Part shown: positions 53,982-64,000 of the stretch, piece by piece | How positions within the stretch are numbered: the first letter of the stretch is position 1 | Layout: each line of letters opens with the position of its first letter | Source: Dipteris shenzhenensis | Lineage: Eukaryota; Polypodiophyta; Polypodiopsida; Gleicheniales | Direction: 5' to 3' (one strand) | NCBI GenBank assembly: GCA_047967505.1 | Contig: CM106540.1 | Length of the DNA stretch: 64,000 nt | The notes under the pieces: model-generated | Seen by the model: only the letters and a program-made list of their open reading frames with translations | What the model was told of the DNA's origin: nothing | Database searches by the model: none | Translations under genes and position numbers: made by a program

Positions 53982-54081
53982 CACTGGCACTGATACTTGT
54001 CTCCACGGTTCACATTTTTATTTTTCTCAATCACTGGCACCGATACTTGTCTCCACGGTTCACATTTTTATTTTTCTCAAT
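53982..54081 (+). repeat. 50-bp tandem duplication
   Basis: CACTGGCAC.GATACTTGT...TTTTTCTCAAT is repeated at 53982 and 54032 with one visible difference. Confidence 0.95.
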
Positions 54082-54199
54082 TACTCTTAATTTTATCTAA
54101 AGTTTCTTACAAACTCCCTTCTTTCCTTTGGTCTTTTACTCGTTCTATAAAAACTTTTAATTGATTAGATTGGATATATTCTCGTCTTATGAAGATATA

Positions 54200-54515
54200 T
54201 ATTCTCCTTTAATGCTAGCCGTTGTCTCACAAGCTAAGCCTTCCTTTGATCTCTAGAGAAGTGAATATGAAGGTCTTTGTATAAAGGGATTCTCAAGTGT
54301 GTGGATTTGTATGTGTGGTCATACTATGGTCCATGCACATTGCTTGGCACTCGATGATGTGAATGGGGATGTCATAGTAGCTAGTCCCTACTATACATGA
54401 TGCAACTTATGGTCTTAACCTTGTGAGTGATTGCCATGAGATCGAAACTGCACTATTTATTGTGTTTTTAGAGGATTAGCTTGGGCATGTTCTTGGATTC
54501 ATCTAGGTATATTTT
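54200..54515 (+). repeat. copy R3 of the dispersed repeat
   Basis: Same order of blocks as R2: TTTAATGCTAGCC, CTTTGTATAAA, TCTCAAGTGTGTGG, GGGGATGTCATAGTAGCTAG, GAAACTGCACT and the terminal hairpin with CTAGGTATAT. Direct orientation relative to R2, on the other side of the decayed reverse transcriptase. Confidence 0.78.
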
Positions 54516-55377
54516 TATGGTCCTTGGGTAGTGTTCAATGGAGCTACTACAAATTTATTGAGCCTCTTAAGGTCTTGCCATTGTAGTGATGTTAGGTAAG
54601 GGTTTATAGGGAGTCAATGAAAGAATTTATTGAAAAAATATTTGCATAGACTTGGAAGAGGAATGTCTCAAGGGATCTAGGGAGAGAGTTTTCAAGATTG
54701 CTTATGATTTTTCATAATAAAAGAATAGAGAGCCTTGTAGGAAAAAGAAAGACAAAGGACCAAGACAGATATTACATATGCCTCCCAAGCCTAATTAGCA
54801 TGGATGTTGCACACAAATTTAAGCAAGTCATAGGCCATTTGTACTTCATGAAATTTAGTCCAAGTTGCAATGTTTTTATGAGACTGGTTCTTGTCATTAA
54901 AATGGTTGAATTGAAAGAATTGTGGGTCACCCTAGCAGTAAGCAAGTCCAAGGTCCAAGAGGAACAATAATCTGGGGTGATATGATGCACCACCAACTAA
55001 GGTTATTGGAATAGTACTAGCAACATATGATACTGTGACATCAATAACATATGATTTGCCATGCTAGATGGTTTGTTATGTTTGATTCCATGTTAATACT
55101 AATGTTGCTAGTGTTATTGGTGTTATATTTAATTATTGTACTTTGAGCACAATTATATTGTGATTGATTGATTCGATGATTCATTTAATTGATTTGTTAA
55201 CAACTAATATAATTGACTGCTTGAGTACATGTGATGGAACTAATGACAACTAATTGAGGTCTCGCACGATGCATAGCATATGGCCATGGGCCATATGCTA
55301 TGGGCCAGTTTTGCATTTCATTGATATTGTAAACTTTGGGCAATATTTATGATAGAAGACATAAAACACCACCTTGC
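54516..55377. other. AT-rich DNA without recognisable gene
   Basis: Frames of up to 90 codons with no domain similarity that I recognise. Confidence 0.5.
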
Positions 55378-55560
55378 TTGTTACCCCTTATTCCCGGAGA
55401 ATCCTTAGGCAGTGAGCTGGTTCTCTAATATAGGCCGGTTCTTCTCTGACAGCCAGGTTTTTCCTCTTTGTGCTTACCATGCTTAGCTCTCTTTGGAAGC
55501 TGATTTGTTTAGTGTTTTTCAAGCATTAATAGAAGTTTCCTTTTTCTGGGAAAAGAAGAA
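55378..55560 (+). mobile_element. LINE-type 3' end fragment
   Basis: Aligns with 26294-26450: AGGCAGTGAGCTGG, CAGCCAGGTTT, CATTAATAGAAGTTTCCTTT and TTCTGGGAAAAGAAG tail. Only the 3' end is present. Confidence 0.65.
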
Positions 55561-55935
55561 GACATAAACTTTTTTTGGATAAAGGAAGCCCAAAGTGGCT
55601 TAAGCGACATAGATCCTTTGGATGAAGTGAGCCCAAAGTGGATTTGTAAAAGGTAATCCCTTACTTTGGGAGCTTTTGGATGTCCTATTATTGGCTCTTT
55701 GCCTTTAGAATATGCAATTATAGATACTCTAGATGGCAAACAAGAGCCACCATATAGAGGGGGAAGTTTGGACTCCATGCTAAGTCGTTCTCTCTCCCTT
55801 GATCTCTTTGTTTATGTTTTCCTTTGTTCTTTGAATTATGATTTTAGTGGCTCATAAATTTGTGGTATGGTTAATCTCTAATTTCCATGATAGAAGTTGC
55901 AAACAAGTGAACTCTTGACAATTGATATGTAAACA

Positions 55936-56300
55936 GAGCCTCATGCAACACACATCATGTTAACATGATCCCAGGGTGCCTATAAAATTTCTTTTAGAAT
56001 AAATGAAGTTTCTTAAGGCAATGTACTAAGAATTTCAATAACATACCTTAAGACGCTTGTAACAATAATTGAATTTGGAGTTCAATGCTTCATTTAAAAT
56101 ACAAATGAATTTTTAATCATAGCCTCATACTGCACCCATCATGTTGACGTCCCAATGATATGTGGGAGGAGGGTGCCTATGAATTTTCTTTTGGAATAAA
56201 TGAATTTTCTTAAGGCACTGAACAAAAAAATGCAATAACATATCTTAAGCTGCTTGTAACAATAATTGAATTTTGAATTTCAATGCTTCATTTAAACATT
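55936..56300 (+). repeat. tandem duplication, period about 185 bp
   Basis: Units at 55936-56101 and 56118-56300 share GCCTCAT.C..CAC.CATCATGTT, GGGTGCCTAT, AATAAATGAA.TTTCTTAAGGCA and CTTGTAACAATAATTGAATTT blocks. Confidence 0.85.
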
Positions 56301-56328
56301 GTAATTTATCTATACATCGGTTATAATA

Positions 56329-56345
56329 TATATATATATATATAT
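56329..56345 (+). repeat. (TA)n microsatellite
   Basis: Short TA run. Confidence 0.9.
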
Positions 56346-56982
56346 TTATAATTATACTTATCCATGAATGCATTATGGTTTAACACACTTAAAACACCAA
56401 TTATATAACAAAAGAAGTATAGAAAGCATAAAAAATTACAAGCAATGTAATAGCAATGTTTCCATGTCAAGATATGAATTGTGCATAGTTGGTTAGTAGG
56501 CCTGTGGTGCTTGCATGGAACAAACAAGCATGAGCAACCTATATTGAAATAGAGGTGGAAAATCAAGCTATTGAACACAACCAACAATGATTACAAGTAT
56601 GTGGGAGCAACAAAACTGAGCAGGGGTCTTACAACAACTATCTACTAACTTTAAAAAATTTGTTAGCTAGAGTCACTATGCGCATCAATCCTTTATGTTG
56701 CTATTGCAATGCTTCTCGCAACTACATTGTGTCTATCATCAGTGACTAAAAATGCATTGTAGTTGCTTCTAGGAACTACATTGTCTCCTGGTGACTTGAA
56801 ATGAATTTACATTTTTTCCCAAGATGTGTGATTTAGTATTTAAAAAATCATTGCAATGTGATTTAAACTAGTAGAGTCACTTACCAACATAGTTATAATG
56901 AGGTTTCTTTAAAACAGATAACAAATCTAGCTATTGGTATTATAGCTTGGACATCTTCTTCTCATCCTTGTCTTCCTCATAC

Positions 56983-57175
56983 ATAATACTAGAATAACAA
57001 ATTCCAAGCTCAATCTAATTGGTAGGACTGCTCTTGAAATATTATAGTCTCATGATCTTGCCCAAGCTTGCATCCTATTTGTATGTTATTCTTTAACAAG
57101 TGTCATCAATAAATGTTAATAAACCAATGTTTGACACACAATAACACTTGATGCAACATGAAGCTAGTATTTGGG

Positions 57176-57222
<47 letters not shown>

Positions 57223-57800
57223 AATACACTTAGAGAAAGATAGATGTATCACTTTTATACCTCTTTATATGAAAATCTATCGACACACGTCATTCCATAT
57301 GCCCTTGAGAGAGAGAGAGAGAGAGAGAGAGCCCAATACACTTAGAGAAAGATAGATGTATCACTTTTATACCTCTTTATATGAAAATCTATCAACATGC
57401 GTTATTCCTTATGCCCTTGAAATAAGGCTAGTCTTGTGTTCCGACATTATTCATTAGGAAGTATGAACATGTACATAATACTAAAACAGCAAATTAGGGG
57501 ATCAATTAAATTATTAGGGTTTCTCTTGAAAGATTACACTCTCATGTTCTTGCCATGTTCAAGCTTGCTTCCTATTTGTGTGTCATTCTTTCTTTTATGG
57601 TATGATGAAAGAGGAAGCACAAATATCCATCAATAAATGCCAATCAATCTATATTGTCACACAGTAAGACTTCAAGCCACATAGAACTAATATTTAGGGA
57701 AATTGACACACAGAGAGAGAGAGAGAGAACCCAATACACTTAGAGAAAGATACATGTATCACTTTTATACCTCTTTGTATGAAAAACTATCTTTAAAGAA
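56983..57800 (+). repeat. complex duplication containing (GA)n tracts
   Basis: Two large units starting near 56983 and 57472 share ACATAATACTA, TCTTGAAA.ATTA, CAAGCTTGC.TCCTATTTGT and CATCAATAAATG blocks. Inside, a 112-bp unit (GA)n-CCCAATACACTTAGAGAAAG... is tandemly repeated at 57219 and 57331, and once more at 57729. GA tracts are at 57181-57219, 57307-57331 and 57712-57729. Confidence 0.85.
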
Positions 57801-60800
57801 TACAAACATAAATTTCGAACAAAAGCAAAAGAAAAGCATGGAATTTACTTTATTCCAGCTATAAGTCCCCCATTAATGAAATAAAGGATTCTTATTTTTT
57901 TTAGTGTAGAGTGTTTTTGAAAGAGGGATGGAGGAGGGTGATGCTGATGGTAGCAGGTGGCCGATTGTTAGGGGATCATCTTTGCTACACCCAAGCTCTC
58001 AAAGCCTAGTATGGATTCGAGGCAACTAAGGACAAAAATGAGCTCATCGCTGCTCAGCACGAGCACGTCACATCATATAGATTTTTGCACCTAGGAGAGG
58101 GTGCTGAGAGGAAAGGGGTATTGCATTTCTCCTTTTTGACAAGGATGTGACACTAGGAGATGATTTTGCTTTCCCTGTTCTTGCAAAGACAAAGCTCAAT
58201 GTTCTTTCTCCTCTGTCGCTTTTGAAGAAGACACTTTTCCTCCACAATGAAATGGAAGTCCTTAGGGGCACGAGGTAAACAAGGGGGGCATGCTTGCCCT
58301 ACGTACTCATTATGGCTTAGAAGCAATGGATAACTTCTTCTCCATTCCGTGGGGATTGTATCCTTCTCCTCACCCTACCTATTCAAATGGGCCCATGGCC
58401 GAGCAGGCACCGTCATCTCTCGGCATCATAACGGAGGGGATGACTGTTCCATGCATCAACATGCAGACGATAATCCCCTAATAGACGTCACTGATCCAGG
58501 CCATTTATGCAAGTGAAAGAAGAACCCCAAGAACTGGCTCAGGACGAAGGGGTTTGAAACAATGATGGAAGAGGTGCAACAGACGAGATCGTAGAAATCC
58601 TTGGCAAACTAAGGTCAACAAAGATGTACCCAGAGTACTTTTCAAACTTTTCAAAAAAACACTATAGGTAAGAAGCACTTTGCATGTCTACAGACGCGGG
58701 AAGAGTGGGTCACAAGGAAAGAAAAAGAAAGGATGGTCCATATTGATGATGGAAAAGAACCAGTCCACAACTGGACTTTTGCATGAAAGCAAGGGACGAG
58801 AAGTGATGGAAGTGAAGATCAGACTGTCAGTGGGGCAAATGATCATGTTTTCATGAGCTTTTCAATTGCGGTGGGAGTTGACCATCTTGTCTCGGCAGTA
58901 TTAAGCTTCCTTAAAGCTCGTTGATACAGAATAGGAAAAGCTACTAATTTAGTACACGGCCTTTGGCTTGTTCTAAGTTATCGTAAGGCCATGGGAGTTG
59001 GTCATACCGCACATATAGATGCAATTTAAGACTGGATCGAGCAAGTCTCGTCGATTCCAGTTGATGGTACAAATAAACAACCTGGTGTTTGTGGTGATAT
59101 TGAATCCATGGCCTTTGTAGAGGCTTTGTAGCAATTTCAGGTTCGTGTCTGTAGGTCAAGTTGGTAGATGCTTCTCCCATTCAAGACCATCAAATGGTCC
59201 AGAAAATTTTCATCTAGAGCATAAGAACCTAGTTCTTGTTCTCGGTATTGTAAGCGAGCAGGTTCCCAGAGGATGCTGCAAGCTCGTAGTTAGAAATTTA
59301 GAGGAATTTCGAAGAGGCTGAAGGCACGGTTGCCAAAGATATGAATACCATGCTTTAGCATAACGTGAAAAGTAACAAACTGTCGCTACAGGAGCTCGTG
59401 GCTGCAGAACAGGAGCGAGACTTGGTTTTCCACAAGAAGCTGGAGAAGCTGGAGGAGTTTTTGGCTTCTGAAGTAGTGCCAAATGCACCATTATTGAGAA
59501 TGAGGGAGTCGTCCCCATTTGTTGTTTAACCAGCGCGTTGGTACATGAACCTTCCTATGAGGTTCTATATTTTAAAGCCTAAGGATAGATCTCGGGGTCC
59601 AAGCTTTGACTTATGCACTAATGTGTTGGGCCCCTTACCTCGAGAAAGCCACAGTGTTGGGACCCTCACGTCTTCCAAGATCTGGAATGTACATTTTCGG
59701 CGATTGCCAACGATCATCCATGCGCATCATTGCCAATGATTCTCCAATTGTTGACAACTCCACGTCAGAGGCATGACAGCGTGAGCTGTACGACCACCGC
59801 TCAGACTCAAACCGTGCCAGCAAAGAAGCGTACACGCTCGCTCAGAGACTCAGGGGACCCATTTGGAAGCTCCACCCCTAGAACGTGGCTCCAGGCGCTA
59901 AGAAACGCACGGTATGTGTTTTTGCACATAGCCATATATTTTGTTGTGCAATGAACATGTACAACGTATTGACACTTAAGGATAGATTGACGAAGGCCGA
60001 ACAGCAGGGGATACCGATAGTTTGATGAGGCAACGTTGTAGCAAACCGAATGCCGTTGCTTGTTAATCCCATGCATATATGCGACTTCATCCAAGCTGCT
60101 ATGGAAGTCTTCCTCGCCCAGTTTGTCAAGTTCAAATCTCTTTCTCTAGAGAATGGTATCCTTGAGCATGGTGAATGCGTCGTTCACCTTGAAGTCTCTG
60201 GCGCGGAGGAACTTCAGTAGTATCGCATCGGTCCTTTCATCGCCTTTGGTGTGAAGAATCGGCATACCCTACAAGCTAAGATCTTCGAGTGGGAATGCGT
60301 CTTCTTGCACTAAGACCTCCTTTGTGGCCTCCTCCGGCAGGGCGGTAGCTGCAGGAGCTTGAGGAACTATTTCGATGCAGCAGAGCAAAAGCCGTTCTAA
60401 ACATGTCGGTGTGTTTTACAGAGAGTAGGGGGTGCAAGCTAGTGAGATTAGCATCGAGGAAGCCGTTCTAAACAATTCCCTACGAGCGCGTGTGCTGCTT
60501 CTTTCCTCTGGCTCATGCCATGAATGTGTTGGGCTCACCCTTTCAATATAGTGTGTGTTATTTTGTGAGTCTAGCATGCAGCTACAGAGGCGATCCTTTC
60601 GATGCTAGGCACCTACCGGTAAACATTGCTTAAACACCAGATGGAACCACTAGAGCAACGATGCACGCATCAACTTAGCAATGCAGCGCAAAGAAAGATA
60701 GCCCATAAGGCAAGTTGATGGATTACATCCAAACAACAGCGGCCCATTTTATTACGTTTGCCCGAGAATGTGATTACATTGACCGTTGGCTCGATTACGG

Positions 60801-61500
60801 TTGCTTTCTCTGATTTTTTTGGTAATACGGTTGCCCGAGAGCGCGATTACTGTAGAAAGCCCAGGTATCTCTACCTCTATATACATATATATCCTTGGCC
60901 TTATGTGTATATATTTATCCTTAGATATTATATAGTTACCTAGATATATACTTACATGTATACAGACCTATACATGTATCCTTAGACACCTTTGGCATAT
61001 GTAGATATATGCCTATATATATAGGTATCCTTAATCATATTTGAGATGCATGTATATATACCAATCATAAATATGTACTCATATGCATGTATTTATATAT
61101 CTGTAGGTGGATCTATCAAACCGTAGGGATGTAGCACTATATTTCGTGTATACTATTGTCCGTGTTTGTCTTTATGCAAGAGATTATGTCTCTATAATTT
61201 ACTATAGTACACATGTTTTTCCATTAATGTGGGCCTACTTCTACACAAGTCCTTTTTTGCAAAGTGCATTTGCTTTGTTGTGATGGCTTCCTCCACAATA
61301 GTACATGCTACCTTGACCTTGCATGCACCTATGAAGGGACAAGCAAAGGGCAAGTGACGAGTAGATTAGGAGAACCTAGGAGATGATGATAGCTGCTCTC
61401 CATGCTGATAGCACAAGCTAAGCGTAGGCGGCAAAGTGCGTCCAAGGTAGAGACTTAATGTACTTGTATGTAGGCAAATAACAATTCAAATTGTTTTTGT
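57801..61500. other. spacer with weak unidentified open stretches
   Basis: No recognised gene. Two stretches look more coding-like than the rest: about 58675-58790 (+), containing TREEWVTRKEKERMVHIDDG, and about 59392-59529 (+), with LSLQELVAAEQERDLVF and a following Lys/Glu-rich coiled-coil-like KKLEKLEEFLASE. 60865-61120 is a very AT-rich stretch of TATA/TACATATA steps with several TATCCTTAG units. Confidence 0.4.
59392..59529 (+). pseudogene. unidentified coiled-coil-like fragment
   Basis: An open frame ending at TAA (59527-59529), preceded by one in-frame stop about 60 bp upstream. It is rich in Leu, Glu and Lys with heptad-like spacing. I do not recognise the family; it could be a fragment of a retrotransposon Gag or of a host gene. 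Confidence 0.3.
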
Positions 61501-61531
61501 GGCCCCATTGAGTCCTTCATGTGCTTGATAG

Positions 61532-62065
61532 GTCCTTCTAAAAAGGACAGAATTCCAAGTGCGTCACGATGATTTATCGTCAAAAAATTGGTACATGTGT
61601 TTATATAGGAGGTGTGGGAAAGAGGTTTGCGGCAAGCAGCCCTTCACTACGCATAGGAAGAAGGCTCATGGTTTGCCTCCCATGCTACCACTTCCTAGCA
61701 GTCCCATCCCTAAGGGTGGACATCGTGAAGGGCATGTTATTGATCATCGTCATCAGGATGGCTCCATCTAACATTTGCTAAACGTGGGCAAGAGGTATGA
61801 TAATGCTCGTAATGCACCACGAGCTAGGGCTAGGGCGTCAGCTAGAGTAGCATGGGAGGGTTTAGTTCATAAAAAGGGCTTGGACAGGGATGGTTGGATA
61901 GAGGCAATGGTTGCCAAGAACATGGAGAAATGGGAAGCGGGCAAAGATGATAGATTGAGGGGGCAAGAGGAGCATGTGGAGAGGAGGAAGGATGACATAT
62001 TTATTGGTCTGGCAAGGGTGGGAAATACCTCCATCTACAATGAGGACACCTCAAAGGAGGAGTGA
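61532..62065 (+). pseudogene. C2H2 zinc-finger-like reading frame with one internal stop
   Basis: A single frame from 61532 to 62065 interrupted only by TAA at 61769-61771. The N-terminal part has WYMCLYRRCGKEVC followed by GKQPFTTHRKKAHG, which fits C-X4-C-X12-H-X4-H of a C2H2 finger. The second part has an Arg/Ala-rich stretch (RNAPRARARASARVAWEG), then a charged region with WIEAMVAKNMEKWEAG and RRKDDIFIGLARVGN. No ATG was found for the first part. I do not recognise the protein; it could be a gene fragment or transposon-encoded. Confidence 0.4.
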
Positions 62066-62296
62066 ATAATATGTATTCTGATTGCTTTGTATGGAAATAC
62101 TTATTTCATGGTTCGAGATTCTCCTTCCATTTTGCCTTCTTTAATGTAGGTATTCAATTCCTAATGTTTGACATACTCATGCATTACTAGTTTCTTTTAT
62201 TTAAAAACAATTCGTTCATTTATATTTTGCATACTGCTTTTGAAATGCTGAATTGTTCTCAACATAAATAATTGAGTTAAAAGAAGACAGGTTTGT

Positions 62297-62790
62297 TTGT
62301 TTTCATTCAAACTTGCTTGTTTACATTCTTCATATCGATGGAATGCCCCAACCCCTGCCTCTCTTCAATCAACCCATCCCCTACCGTACATGAGTCACAC
62401 ATGTGCCCACAATACGCGATGTGGACACCCTACAGGTCCATATCGTGGAAAACTCATGCATGACTCAAAGTGGATCAATTCCAACACTCGGGTGCATGCA
62501 CGTGTTTGGGATTGAGCCATAGAACGCTTTGAGAAGAATGCTTTGAAGTATGCACGGGTAAACTTGAGAGACTTAAAGAAGCTCTAGGGAAATGAGACAT
62601 GCCTGACATATGTAAAGAGTATCATGTTAAAGACATCAAGGCTTGTGTGGATGTCTTCTTGTGCCGTGGCTACATCAATCATGTAGAGTAAAATTGCATA
62701 GAAGAGGACGTGGAAGAGGAGGTTCAAAGTGACCCTCCTACTAATGATGATAATGACAGCACAAGTGATAGCAATGCACAGGAGTAAATT
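62297..62790 (+). other. possible decayed coding sequence downstream of the zinc-finger frame
   Basis: Frames read HDSKWINSNTRVHARVWD, then after a stop AIERFEKNALKYARVNLRDLKKL, and in another frame CKEYHVKDIKACVDVFLCRGY ending in an acidic EEDVEEEVQSDPPTNDDND tail with a stop near 62786. This looks like degraded coding DNA continuing the region above, but no family is recognised. Confidence 0.3.
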
Positions 62791-62869
62791 TTCTACAAAG
62801 CAGTACATTGCGATAATATTTATACTGCATACAGATTTTTGCAAGTTAAAAGCATATCTTCATGGCAAT

Positions 62870-63440
62870 AATGTTAATATGCATGATGGGTAAAATGTCT
62901 TCATCGTCTATCTTCATGCCTGTAATGATGATGCATATGATGGGCAAAATGCTGTACTTACAATGTCATAAAGTAAAATGTTGAAATGGTTGCACTAAAT
63001 GGTGAAATTTTAATGTTACAAGGTCATGTGGAAATGGAGGAAGTGGCAACCTAAGATGCGTGTACAAAGATTAATGAAAGGCTGAAAGCTTATATCATGC
63101 TCGATTATTACACGCTTATCGAGTCTCAATACTTTTACATCTATGAGGCTTTATTGGCTTGAGCTTAAGCTTAATTGTCATTATGGCAGGTTACAATGTT
63201 TATACATCGTTAAGTTAATGTTTAAGATCTTATAGATTCTCGATACATTATGGAAAGCGTAATGTAAATTTACATGTTTAACATTAAAGGTCACTCCCAA
63301 TGGGTTTAATGCCGTTCTCGGTCCATTATTATTTTTAGTCATGGTCACTCTTACTTCTTGGAGGTTAAATGCTCTGCTTGGATTGTGTCTATATGACAAT
63401 ACTCCATCAAAGGACTTCATGGTTCCAATGTTGTGTGCAT
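62870..63440. other. AT-rich DNA without recognisable gene
   Basis: Nothing supported on either strand. Confidence 0.5.
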
Positions 63441-63729
63441 AACCTTGATATATCCGTATGTGTATTTCATCTTTTTCGAGACCGGATTATGGTGTTTGTT
63501 CTCACATGTTATTATGGTTGTTGTGCTCTTACAGGCTAGACAACCCCTTATTCGGTGGACCTCCAAGTATGCACCTTCGTTGTCTCAAGCAAAGAGGAAA
63601 CTGATCTTTACATACTATAGAGGTATCAGCCAAACGGATTCTTCATGCATAGTATCCTCCATGGTGCCGGATGGACTCCCCTACACCACCACGCCTACCC
63701 AATAATGGACCTTTTAACAAGGTATAGCA

Positions 63730-63942
63730 AGGCAAAGGCAAGCAGCGTATTCTAGATGTCCTTGGAGATGAGAAAACCTCTCCCCTCATATTACCATGGG
63801 AAGATGAGCCTTGTCGTGGGCCCCCCCTCCAACATGTTGTTCGTCGTGGATGTCTTTTTGTGCAACAACCTCTCGATGGCCCCTTTAATTGGGATAGCTT
63901 GCAATGGTTGCCTTTGCTGGACCCACGTGCACAAGGCATGTG
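63730..63942 (+). other. unidentified open stretch near the window end
   Basis: About 70 codons without a stop: KQRILDVLGDEKTSPLILPW, then HVVRRGCLFVQQPLDGPFNW and a stop at GM*. Codon use looks plausible for protein, but there is no start in this frame after the last upstream stop and no recognisable family. Confidence 0.28.
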
Positions 63943-64000
63943 AAGATGGGCTCATGCTCTGCTCATGCTCTATATGTGAGGGTCCAAGACTTTATTGTGG

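Noticed and set aside
61559-61781. Second overlapping + strand frame of 70 codons
   Set aside because: Alternative frame of the zinc-finger-like stretch with no motif.
1-64000. tRNA, rRNA, CRISPR or bacterial-type operon structure
   Set aside because: No cloverleaf with a convincing A and B box, no rRNA-like block and no spaced direct-repeat array were seen; primer sites for tRNA-Met are parts of retroelements.

Overview
This is a window of a land-plant nuclear genome, rich in retrotransposons. It contains one clearly intact host gene, a plant-type galactokinase on the + strand. I joined 13 exons by eye between 19641 and 49443; all phases fit and they give an uninterrupted 499-residue protein. 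Large introns, dense Ty1-copia, Ty3-gypsy, LINE and possible Penelope-like remnants, and many (GA)n/(CT)n tracts point to a large plant genome. The galactokinase departs from flowering-plant homologues at several usually invariant sites, and the Penelope-like reverse transcriptase would be unusual in an angiosperm. A fern or other non-flowering vascular plant is therefore plausible, but that is an inference.

Layout. 1-5340: AT-rich DNA with no recognisable gene. 5932-9101: internally deleted Ty1-copia element C1 (+), its reverse transcriptase split by a copy of a local repeat family. 9105-14011: decayed Ty3-gypsy element G1 (-) with two RNase H domains (Tat-like) and no integrase. 14012-19340: AT-rich spacer and galactokinase upstream region. 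19341-49830: galactokinase, with a GA tract in the 5' leader. Intron 4 (4.3 kb) carries LINE sequence in two opposite orientations. Intron 6 (20.1 kb) carries a nest of retroelements. Intron 6 from outside in: copia-type LTR remnant C3 (-); copia element C2 (-), inserted in the C3 LTR with matching AAAAT duplications; and, inside the C2 integrase, a cassette holding Ty3-gypsy chromovirus G2 (-, 521-bp LTRs, TCTTA duplications), a copia-type LTR with primer site (C4, +) and a 5'-truncated LINE (+) with an internal 312-bp tandem duplication.

49831-64000: repeats, a decayed reverse transcriptase of Penelope-like type (51.7-52.9 kb) flanked by directly repeated copies of a dispersed family, several tandem duplications, microsatellites, a broken C2H2-finger-like reading frame at 61.5-62.1 kb, and weak unidentified open stretches.

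The galactokinase should phosphorylate free galactose in the cytosol. The transposons have no evident role in that pathway; their interest lies in how the gene tolerates about 25 kb of intronic insertions, mostly antisense LTR elements. No CRISPR, rRNA or convincing tRNA gene was seen.
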